A DNA stretch of 64,000 nt. Source: Dactylorhiza incarnata (lineage: Eukaryota; Streptophyta; Magnoliopsida; Asparagales; Orchidaceae). Shown here piece after piece: positions 10,585 through 21,800 of the stretch (position 1 is the stretch's first letter; every line of letters starts with the position of its first letter). The stretch lies in assembly GCA_033032865.1 (NCBI GenBank), contig JAWHQI010000099.1:6217501-6281500 (forward strand), written 5' to 3'. The translations under genes were made by a program, and so were the position numbers. The notes below the pieces were generated by a model. The model was not told where the DNA came from. It saw only the letters and a program-made list of their open reading frames with translations, and ran no database searches.

Positions 10585-11961
10585 GTGGTGAATAGGTTGA
10601 CTGAGACCGGATAGATGCTGAAACGGCTGAGAGAGAGGGCCTGAGTCGAATCTACTCGTCCTGGGACTGAGGAAGACAATGTGTCTAGGCCCCTCGACGT
10701 CACCTCAGCAAGTTATTCAGGCTGCAACGAACGGCTAGAGGACACTATAGAAAGCAAGGAGTTATGTTTGGCCCAATTTAGGTAGGCGAAGAGGTAGTAC
10801 CTTTTCCTGGTACAACGTCGGGGCTAATAGAGGGGGGGGGGGGCAGGATCAATCATCCTCTTTCTCTTATGCTTCTTCTTCCTTGCAGAGCCAGGAAGGC
10901 AGGGGGGTCAGGAACATGCCGATGAGGTTGAGAATGGCGGACGCTTCAGGCTCATCGTTAGCAAGCGCCCGGTTGGCAGCCACGGAAGAGCATCCTGCAG
11001 AAGTCCTCTCTCAGTATGAAGGATCGAAGACATCACCCCCCACTCTATTTATAGAGGAAGACTCAGCAAGCACCAGATCTCGCCAAATAAGGTTTGAAAC
11101 TCTTCTTTCCAATCTTTGGCGAGCTCACAAAGAGCGGGGATTATGTACAACCCGTATTCGGCGAGTAAACCCGACATTAACCTAGCTCGCCCAAGGTAAG
11201 GTGAGGCGAGTACGCCCCCTTTCCCTTCTCGACGACATAATCTCTTCTCAACGACATAATCTTGTCCCAACAACATGATCTCGTCTCGACGATATGAATG
11301 TCATTCGTCTAGACGATGTGAACAACCCATCCCGACGACAAAACTGCTTCTCTCCCACGACGAGGCGAGTCTGACCTGGCCTCAGGCGAGCTTTCCTCAG
11401 GCTAACTCGCCTCATGGGACCTCGCCCCCAGCGAGTAGGGTATGAACCTAGTTGCCTCAGCCGCACTCGCCCAAGGAGGGAGCGAGGCGAGGTCGGATAA
11501 ACCCGACTCATCAATCCTCCCTGACTATCAGCAGACCAACGGGGGCTGCAGTTAGTATTTACGAAAAGGTGCGAGGAGCTGTTCGCATACCACTTGGGCC
11601 TGCGTATAGTAAATTGGTTAAGGCGGAGGGAGCTATCCGCAGGCTGGTAGGACTAATTTTCCCTTAGAAGAATTTGCCTATAAATAAGACCCATTATTTT
11701 TCAGATGAGAACAAATACACCCCCCAAGAGAGCCTGGGCTTTTCTCCTTTCACTTCCGTGCTATCTGAGATAGGCTCAGTCTTTGGTTTTCGGAGGGGAA
11801 GTCAAGTAAGATTTTCTGGTTAGTTGCTGGACCTCCTCGCTGCATCCAGTGGGTCTGCTTTTAGGCAATTATCTTAGGCCTAGGGACCGAACGAAGAAAA
11901 AAGTAACTCAAGTTTCACATCAAGTCTCGAACATAGTTGAACCGGTATCCGAGTTTCAACA
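10585..11961 (+). mobile_element. Tat-M, 3' end of a Tat-like gypsy element
   Basis: No coding domain survives, but the sequence resembles the 3' end of Tat-K. Shared stretches are AGAGCGGGGATTATGTACAA (about 11130) with its counterpart near 62595, the GACCTCCTCGCTGC block (11830 and 63184), and the closing GTTTCAACA (11961 and 63320). A CCTATAAATAAG promoter-like box at about 11680 corresponds to CTATATATAG near 63018. A G12 run occurs at 10832-10843. Copia-C lies against its left side. The start of the LTR cannot be fixed. Confidence 0.6.
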
Positions 11962-12546
11962 CTAGTCATTATATGGAGAAATTGTCACGTAACATTGTTC
12001 CATCCAAGAATTTAATGAAATAATTAATAGACCAATTTCATACCGTTAGTAAAATTTGAGGACCAATATTAAAAAAAAGAATTATTCTAAATCAATATAT
12101 AAATATTGGTAACTATTTGCTATTTTTTCTTGAAATACAAATATATTGCCGGGCGAGGCAGACTTGCAAATAAAGCTCGATAATCCCTGATCAGGCCTCC
12201 TGTACCTAGGCTTTATTGCTGCTGCGCCAGACCGAGCCTGAGTTCCCCTTAAAAAGTGGTGCTTGCCAGATCGGGCTAAACTTGGATCTAACAAGCCCAT
12301 ATAGTGGGAGGCCGCCCAACATTATATCCTAGGCGAACTGCCTATAGCAAATCGGGAGACTATATTTTAGTAAGCTTGGTGCCCAAGCGGCACTGGGCCC
12401 GGCCCGGGCCGAACACCAGACTTATTCATACGAAAAATGGGACTTGGTAAAGATTCATAGGCAGCGTCTGGGCCTGACCCGGGCTGATCTAATCAAACCC
12501 GGGCCAGGCAGTTAGGCCGGGACTTTATTTGCATCCACGTGCCGTC
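11962..12546. other. P5CR upstream region
   Basis: This 585-bp stretch between Tat-M and the gene contains no credible open frame. The left part is AT-rich. From about 12130 it carries GC-rich imperfect palindromes, notably GGGCCCGGCCCGGGCC near 12397-12413 and further CCCGGGCC-type segments to 12520. These may belong to a small non-autonomous transposon, but I could not define its ends. Confidence 0.5.
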
Positions 12547-12555
12547 TATATAAAT
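12547..12555 (+). promoter_or_regulatory. Candidate TATA box of the P5CR gene
   Basis: TATATAAAT lies 15-23 bases upstream of the first in-frame ATG (12570) and about 140 bases upstream of the ATG at 12690. Plant transcription usually starts 25-35 bases after the TATA box, near 12575-12590. That would put the 12570 ATG outside most transcripts and favour 12690 as the start codon. Confidence 0.5.
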
Positions 12556-12569
12556 TGTAAGTAGCGAAA

Positions 12570-12881
12570 ATGGCGAAAATGGCCGCACTTCCTCGACTTC
12601 CCCAATCCTTCTGCCCGTCGCTCGGGCGATCATCAGCGTCTTCTCTCCCCTCTCGAGCAAACTCGGGCAAGCGCGGAGCGCCGTATACAATGGCGATAAC
12701 GTCGCTGGATGTGTTCAAGGTAGGGTTTGTCGGTGCTGGGAACATGGCAGAGAGCATTGCGCGCGGGGTAACCAAGTCCGGCGTCCTTCCTGTGACAGCA
12801 ATCCGCATCTCACACCATCGCGCAGAGCGCCGATCTGTCTTCCAGTCTTTCGGTGTCGAGATATTGGAGTCCAGCGGCCAG
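12570..12881 (+). CDS. P5CR: P5CR exon 1 (NAD(P)-binding N-terminus)
   Basis: Open from ATG 12570; the family-like start is ATG 12690 ([13 protein letters not shown]). It encodes the first beta-alpha-beta of the Rossmann fold, with GAGNMAES binding the dinucleotide phosphates, and ends LESSGQ. The donor is CAG|GTTATT in phase 0. Reading on past 12881 gives residues unlike the family, which supports the splice. Confidence 0.93.
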
Positions 12882-15800
12882 GTTATTCGCAACTTTCCCA
12901 CCGAAATGGAAACATATTCCCGAGGTTTCTGCATGTTAATGAAATTATGATTGGGATCTGTTATTCCAATGTCTTTTTTGCTGAAGCTGCAAACGGAAAA
13001 CCTTAATTTGTAGGGTAAGCCTCGTGACCCGAACTAGATTTAGGTCAATATGATAATACGGCACACAAGAATTTGGTAATTTTGTCATTTGATAGCTAGC
13101 ATAAAAGCACTTAGAGAGTGTAGGCGGCAATGTTAATCAATGAGTGTCCATGAAAGTTGTGTAGCAAGGTGCAGGCAATGGCCTTGGTTAAGGCAGGAGC
13201 TTCAAAGCTATGCAATAAGATGCATGTGAGGCTGAATGTTGAGGAGGGAGTGCAGAAGTTATGTGGTAAAGTTCAAGAAACGATTTTGATCGAGGATTGA
13301 ACATCAAAGTTGTTTAGTAAAATGCAGACAGCAATGTTAGCAGATGAGTGCTTATCAAAGCTGCATATAAAAGGTGCATGAGACGATGTCAGGATGGGAA
13401 TGGGTTTCTAAGTTGCATTTAAGTTGTAGATGATGAGGTTGGCTTGAGAGCATATATTAACTTTGTAAAGAGCGTCAATCAATGTTATTAGTTGAGGAAC
13501 CTCAAAGTTGTGTAATTGTGTGGGCTTTAATCAACTTTAAATAATCTGTTTCCTTGATCTTAGCAACAGATATTGACACTTTTGAGCCTTCTTCCATTAG
13601 AGAACACACACCCTTCTAAATTCAACTATCTCCAGAAGATAGAGGGGGTTTTAGGCATAAAGAAGCAGTTCCAACTTCCAATAACTTCCAAGGACCGTTG
13701 AGGAAATCCAGAGACAATCACAATGGCTTGTAGTGGCAATGCAATGACTTTTAGCTGCTACTGTTATCAAATTTTATGGGGTCACTACTTCAACTTGTAT
13801 TATCGAAAAATTTAATTAATGAATGTAGTGACAATAAAGAGCCTCAAGATCATCTTAATCAATGTCTACGAATCTCTTTCGGAGTAACATGCAAAACTAA
13901 TTTTTCCACTCAATCACATGGATGAAGAACACGCAATAATTGAAACTTGAATGAAAGGCAATATTACTTAAATGCGGAACTTAATGTGTGCCGTTTTTGC
14001 TTCAAATTCGTGCTTCATCAAAGCGGCTATTCCCAGAAGCCTTGGCGTGTTCTTTCCTTATGAAATCCGCGGCGTTGGCGGATCCCGCTAACATACAAGT
14101 GTAAATAGAGCTTTGATCTTTGCAGATTCAAGATAGTTAGCGCAAGTACATGTGTCTAAATAAATCACATAATACGAAAATGAAAACCAAGTATGTGCAT
14201 AATGTTTTAGATCTTAGGTTTCATATGTGTTTATATGTATAAAGTTTATGTGCTTACACAGATCTAGACCACACAAGCTTTTAATCCACAAAGATCCTAT
14301 GTCAAGGTTTACATTTTTCTACACGTGAAGAGAAAACAAAGTAAACAGAAGATCATGATAGTTGGTCTAGATCCGATATAAGAAGGAAAAATCTTCAAGA
14401 ATGAAGTGATATAGCTAATCATAACACAATTGATTCGGATCCGATTAACGGAGTTGTAGATCTATAAATACTCAAGTAGATCTAACCACAACATTTAATT
14501 AAATAAAAACTATTGATGTAGGTTAATCATATCTTATGTATATTAAGCATTTGGAATACCCCTATTCAATAGAAAAGGAAATCCAAACTCAAACCTACGG
14601 ATTCAATCTTTGAGATGCACTGTCTCCTGTTCTATTGATAGAACCGAAATCTGGGTGATATGTTTTCAAGCTATCGGTTGTAGTCAACAACCTGGAACCA
14701 GTCAAATGAAACTCCATGCCAAATAGATTCCAGCAGGAGTGTCGTCAGCCTCTTGCTTTTCCATGAACTGGAGCAGGGAATCAAACCTCTAGGTCGCCGG
14801 TGAGCTTGATGTCGAGAGAGTGAGAGATCTGCCCACCTTTTCTTTCTCCAAAAAACAGAAACTGTGAGGAATGAATAAGGTCCCTGTTCAATTCTGCGAA
14901 GAAGAAATAGGGCTAGGGCTGAGTATGATCGTTTGTTTCCAAAAACCGAGGGAGGAGCAATCCGATAGTTTCCAAGTAAAGAGGGGAGAGGGGAGAACAC
15001 GTTTTTCAGCCATGGTTCACAATAAAATTAATTAATATGGCATAACACAATTTGAGCCTTAATAGGAGGAGCATCACCAGGAGTTACAAAAATAGGATAC
15101 AATGAAACCAATTAATCTCCTAATAAAATGAAATATGAAACCTCATAGAATTAATTAGATCTCATAATTATGCCAAAATTTGTGCTAATGTTGAGATCGA
15201 GTTTGCGACATGAATTTACGAGACGGTCTAACCCACCTATCACGGGTTTCGATCGTTCGCTCTATTGAATTAACACATGCTCGTAGGAGTCTGAATAGAC
15301 TCAAATATTCACGTACGATTTCCCAACGCGTTTCGATGAAATGAGTCCACCTGGGAAAATTTCTAACAGCTACGACAATGGCTTCCAACAACAAAGATTT
15401 AGAATCCAATCTAAATTAGTATTCCATAAATAACCTTTAAATAGACGGTTAAATAATAATTTGCAAAATTTTTCTTCCCACAAATAACTTAACCAAACCC
15501 TCCTTTAAACAATGAGAAAATAAAATAAAATAAAATTTGAACTTTTAAATGGAAAAAATGCAAAATAAAGTACTTTTAATGAAATTTCATCCTTGTCCTG
15601 TCTGGCATGCTAACATTTTCATTTAATCATCAAGTGGTGCCAGACAACTGGTGTCTCCCTACTCATTTATTTTGGTTTTGCTCCCTCATTTGATGCTATA
15701 AATATAGTTACTATCTTTCTCTGATGATTCTATGCGCCTGACCTCCCTTCATTTGTGCCCGGTGAGGTAATTTTTGAGTTATCTAAGGGATACTATTTGG

Positions 15801-18800
15801 ATAATTTGTATCCTTGTACTTGTGTGTTTTGGATGATTTTGAGCCTGTTTATGATTTTGGGCCTGTTTTGAGTCGGTGTCTTCGCCGTCATGCCCTTTTC
15901 TTCCCATTTTATCCTTTGTACAATTTTCAAATTTTGTTTTTTTGAGCTACCCCCAAGTTCAAAAAGTAGAAAGAGGGGGATAGATGTGGTAGCCTATGCG
16001 GATATTAAATACACAATGTTTTTCTTAAACTTGGTAATGGATCGTAAAATTCAAGCATCAGAGGTAAATGATGCTCTGAAGAAGATGAAAAACGTAAAGA
16101 CGGTTGGGCCAGACGATATACCAATCGAAGTATGAAAATGTCTAGGGAAGGAATGAATTTTGTGGCTTATATGTTTCTTCAATAAAATATTGAAGACAAA
16201 GAGGATGTCGGATCAATGGAGAGAAAATATTTTGATACCTTTGTATAAGAACAAAAGAGATATACAAAATTATGTCAATTATAGAGGATTTAAATTAATT
16301 AGTCATACCATGAAACTATGAGAACGAGTAATAGAGAGAAAAGTAAGACGAGAGATTAGCATCTCGGAGAATCAATTTGGATTTATGCCAGGGCAGTTAA
16401 CCATGAAATCTATACACCTCTTGAGGAGACTCATTGCCAACTATCAGGAAAAAAAATGAGATTTGCATATGTTGTTTATCGATCTTGAGAAGGCTTATGG
16501 TAGGGTTCCAAGAGAGGTCTTATGAATAGTATTAGAAAAGAAAGGTGTAAATGTATCATACATCGACGTAATCAAAGATATGTATACAAATTCAATGACG
16601 AAGGTGATGACATCTGGAGGATTAACACAAGAATTCATTATCACTGTTGGCTTGCATCAAGGGTCAGCTTTAAGCGCTTATCTCTTTACCCTTGTCTTAG
16701 ATGAGCTCACCAGACATATCCAACAAGCAATTCCTTGGTGTTTATTATTTGCAGATGATATTGTTTTGGTCGATGAGATGCGCGAGAGTGTAAACACGAA
16801 ACTTGAATCTTGGCGAGACACTTTAAAGAAGAAGGGTTTTAGGTTGAGCAAGACAAAAACGGAGTATATGAAGCTTAAATTTAGTAGTGCTAAAAGGACG
16901 GATGACTCTGCCATTAAATTGGGTGTCCAAGATATTTCCCGCAGTGAGTGATTTAAATATCTGAGATTGATAGTTCGAAAAGATGGAGCTGTAGATAAAG
17001 ATGTGATACATAGAATCCAAACTGGTTGGTTGAAGTGGAGAGATGCGTCAGGGATCTTATGTGATCGTAAAGTACCATTAAAACTTAAAGGCAAGTTTTA
17101 CCGTACTGCAATTAGACCAACGATGCTCTACGGTTCTGAGTGTTGGGCAGTGAATTATGTAAATGAGCAAAAAATGAGAGTTACGGAGATGAGAATGCTT
17201 AGGTGGATGTGTGGACACACGAGACTCGATAAAATTAGGAATGAATGCATCAAGGATAAGACATGAGTGACACCAATTGTAGAGAAGATGCGAGAAGCTC
17301 GATTAAAATGGTTCGGACACGTACAAAGGAGACCATTAGAGGCATCTGTTAGGCGTTGTGAGAGCTTAGCTACTAGGCATTTTAAACGGGGGAGGGGTAA
17401 ACCAAAAAAGACTTGGAATGAAACTATAAGAAAAGACATGATGTACTTAGGCATTAGTGAGATTATGACTAAAGATAGGGCGCAATGGAGACAAATGATT
17501 AATGGCATTTTACTTTGATCATATATTGTAGTTGTTTTCCAAATTTTAAACAACTTTGATTAATTTTTCAGATTTTATACAAATTTGAGAGGATAGTTAT
17601 TTGCAGAAAACCACCTAGAAATCCTTCGTTGTATTTTATCCTATAGATTTGTTAGTAATTCTAACAGTGATATCACTTCTCATTTGTAGGTAGTCGCTGA
17701 CAGCGATATAGTAATTCTCTCAGTGAAACCCCAAATTGGTATGCAATGCTTCAAAATCCACGCAACTGCCTTGTTTTAATTTATTTGTTTTCCTGAATAG
17801 AATAGCTGAGCACTACATGTAGGGTGAATATTTTATTCTGATTTCCTGAATAGAAAATATGTTCACTGCTTCATATGGGGTGGATATTTATCCCTTTTAC
17901 TTCTCATCATTTTCTCTACAATTTGACAATTTTGTTAGAAAATTTCTTGTTTACTCCTCCTTTTTGGTTGTTTGTTAAACGCTGCACATTTTCCTAAATT
18001 TTATTTGGTATTTTTATGCATTGTTTACTGTATGCCAAATATCTTAAATTTGTCAAAAAGCAAATGTTGTATGTGCATATAGCTTATCAGATATCTGCAA
18101 TTTTGACTCTGTAATTAACTTTTTTTTTGCTAAGATGTTTTAAACTTTTAAAAGCTGTTTTCTTAGAATACTGTCATCATGAAACCTGTTCTTAACTTTT
18201 AGGATCGATTTCATTATCCTTCTGTTGCGCCCCTGAACATGGCACTGTTCTCAGGACGTCATTATGCTCGCCGACAGAAAGAGAGTGCAAGCGGCAGCGG
18301 GGTTGAACCCACCGGTTCAGCCCCACTCATTAAAAAGCGTGGCTACGGGGCTGAACCATCGGTTCATCCCCTATGGAGGGGGTTGGCCGACCTCCTCCAT
18401 GGCCGGGGTTATAAATACCCCGGGGCTCTCTCTTGGAAGACATGAATATTTCTCAGGTATTTCTCATCTTCTTCTCCCTACACCCCTAATTCCTCTCTAT
18501 CTTCCTCTCTAGTTTCCCCTTTCCTCCCTAGAACCATATCATTTGGTATTAGAGCATCGTTCCTACGACCATGGTTACCACGCGCACGCAAGAGGAGATC
18601 AACCGATTGGAAACTCTAGAAGAAAATTACGTTGGCTTGACGGATACGGTCGCCGCCATCGAGGAAAAGATGAGGGCATCCACACAACGTTTGGAGCAAC
18701 GGATAGACGCCCTTATGGAAGAAATCAAAACATTATTATCGCAAAATCTGAAAGGTAAGGCGACAACGAGTGAGGAGACTGGCAACTCGCAGGTTCCGGC

Positions 18801-21800
18801 CCTAGAGACAACCGGGTCTCATTAAATAGCGTCGCAAGTGAGCGAGGCGTCCGGATCGGCGGGACAAGGCCGCGTCAGGGATGGATCGATCGGAGCAGTG
18901 GGCGGAGCAGGAGGATGGGGGGTCCGCAGGATCGACCCAATCCGGAGCAGGTGAGGCCGACTTCAGGTGCTCACCTTGGGGACGGGTCGGCGAGGACCAG
19001 GGAGGGGCCGGACGGGCCCCTGGAGCCCCGATACCACCGATGGGGGGTGCGGTCGGTATCCTTCCCCACCCGCGCGGCTACGGCCCACCAAGGGGCTACG
19101 GAACCGGTTTTTCCGTGGGGCGGCCAGCCCCTACCGACGGGCGGAATGCATCACCAAGGGTACCCGGGCACACCTCTTGGTCCTACAGAGCAAAGGAGGC
19201 CAACATGGTACAGACAAGAGCTAGGGTGGCACGGTCAGGCCACTCCGCGAGCTTACATGCCCCCGAAATTGACACGCATGAATTTTCCCAAGTTCAACGG
19301 TGGGGACGCTTTGGAATGGGTGATGAAGGCCGAACTTTTTTCCAGTTATCAGGTCCCGGAGGGCCAATGGGTGCAGCCAGCATCCTTCCACTTAGAGGAT
19401 GATGCCTTTTAGTGGACACAATGGTTTCTGAGGGGCAAGGATTATGTGCCTTGGGCTGATTTCGTGGAGGGTTTCACCACCAGATTTGGGCCATTGGAGT
19501 ACGATGATTTTGAGGCCCTCCTTCAGAAATTGCGACAGAAAGGGACAGCGATGGAGTATCGCACAGAGTTTGAAAAGTTGGTAAATAGGGTGCACTGGGA
19601 AGAAAAAACATTGCTTAGCTGTTTCGTATCGGGACTAAAGGAGCATTTGTGTGACGAGGTTCAGTCATATATGCCTCGCAGCCTAAATCATGCCATTAGC
19701 CTGGCCCGCATTCAGGAGGAACGCTGTGAAGAACCAACAGGCAAAGGAACTGCGCCACGGGGAGAACCACGACCACCCCGGTAGCCGCCAGAAGTGAATA
19801 GCCAGCGACCGACAAACCAACTGTGACGAGGCTATCATGGGCCGAGCTCCAGGCACGGAAGGAGAAGGGTCTGTGTTTCAACTATGACGACAAGTACGGG
19901 CCCGAGCATAAGTGCCAAATGGTCCAGGTTTATATGTTGCATGAGGATGTGGAAGACGAGATCACTCCAGGACCAGGGTTGGAGGAGGACTTGGATTTGA
20001 TCGAGTTTGGCGTGTCCATATAGGAGATGGACGGATGAAACACCCCCTCACTATGCGGATTGCGGGAAGGGTTAGCCAGGAGCGGGTGATGATTCTGGTG
20101 GATAGTGGGAGCACCCACAATTTCATCCATCCCGCTGTGGCTCAGCGCGTGGGACATGTGATCGGCCGTGGAGCAGCCTTTCAGGTCATGGTAGCAGATG
20201 GAAGCAAACTTCAGTGCGAGGGAGTTATGAAATGGGTGGAGCTACGGATACCAGGGTACACAGGCCGTACCGACGTCTACCTATTGCCTATCAGAGGCTC
20301 TGACATGGTGCTTGGGGTACAATGGTTGTGACAATTGAGGCATGTGACCTTTGACTGGGATCAGATGACGATGGAGTTCATACAACATGGGAAGGAGTAT
20401 TGTCTGAGCGGCCTCAAATCCTGCTCGATGAAGGAGATCTCGATCCGGAGCTTGGAGCGACTGGGGGATCAGGGCGGCGCTATGGCTGTGCTCATGGAGA
20501 TTACACCGGCCACCACAGTTCCCTCAGTAATACCGGTGCATATGCAGGCTATACTGGCTCAGTATGCTGACATATTTCAGGAACCCCCTACACTTCCACC
20601 ACCGAGATTCAGGGACCATCAAATCCAACTCAAGGCGGGGGCCGAACCCACCAACATCAAACTGTATCGTTATTCGCACGTCCAGCATGCCGAGATTGAG
20701 CGCAGCGTCAGAGAAATGCTTGTCGCCGGGATTATCCTCCCCAGTACTAGTTCCTTTTCCTCCCCCATCATCTTGGTGAAGAAGGACAGATCGTGTCGAT
20801 TTTGTGTGGATTACGGCGGCTTGAACAACTCGACTATCAAGGATAAGTTTCCCATTCCGCTGATAGAAGAGCTGCTGGACGAGTTGCATGACGCTTTCCT
20901 GTTTACCAAGTTGGACCTCCGGTCGGGCTACCATCAGATTTGAATGCGAGAGGAGGACATCCATAAGACTGCCTTCCGGACGCATGATGGGCACTATGAG
21001 TTCCTCGTGATGCCTTTTGGGCTCACCAACGCCCCGTCCACGTTCCAGGCCGTCATGAACGAGATCTTTCGCCCTCTTCTTGTTGGGTTTTCTTCATATC
21101 ATTCATAATGATAAAAACACATCAAATGTGCGCAGCGGAAACAAAAACAAGAACAACCCAAAAGTGTTTCGGATCTTGCGATTTCATGAATCAAGAAATG
21201 CAGAAGCAATACATTGCAATACCTGAAGGGGATTGAGTCAATACTCAACCGAGGTGCTCCACAACTGAAATCCAGAGAACAGTCGATGAGTCCCAAGCGC
21301 TGAAATGGATCGGCGCCTCTACGGGAGTCCACACGAGCGAAAGGAGAACCCTAGCTTCTTGTCGCACAAGAACTAGGTCGGAGAAGAAGAGTCCTCTACG
21401 TCTCCCACGAACTGCTAGGTCCGACGACTGGGAGAGGCAGCAGCGGCGGCGGTCGACCGGTCGGAACTCTTCTGTCGGAAGCTATCGCGGAACCCTTTCG
21501 TCGCTCTCTGATTCACAAAAGTGGATCGCATATCTAGGGTAAAGAATCGTATTCTATTTATACCCAGGCGAAAGAGAGAGGCTTTCCGCACATCCACGAC
21601 TTACATTGGAGTAAACAGAATTCGTCGAGTGAACATTTCACTAACAAATTCGTCGAGTAACAAATGATTCGTCGAGTAATCATAAATTTCGTCGAGTCAT
21701 GAATTCGTCGAGTTCGTCGAGTAAAACAGAATTCGTCGAGTGAACATTTCACTAACAAATTCATCGAGTAACAAATGATTCGTCGAGTAATCATAAATTT

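Larger units (their letters stand above)
12882..17689 (+). other. P5CR intron 1
   Basis: 4,808 bp. It contains a degenerate tandem repeat (13100-13530), about 2.4 kb of AT-rich DNA with no credible gene (13530-15900), and a 5'-truncated LINE (about 16030-17518). Short open frames at 14671-15000 and 15185-15409 on the minus strand show no family motif. Confidence 0.85.

Noticed and set aside
12512..12934. 140-residue minus-strand frame opposite P5CR exon 1
   Set aside because: The plus strand encodes a well-conserved enzyme exon; the opposite frame has no family features.
12882..12950. Unspliced continuation of the exon 1 frame to a stop at 12950
   Set aside because: The residues stop matching P5CR exactly at the GT donor, and exon 2 restores the family sequence.
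14671..15409. Minus-strand frames of 109 and 74 residues in intron 1
   Set aside because: No domain signature. Possibly old LTR sequence, but no ends could be found.
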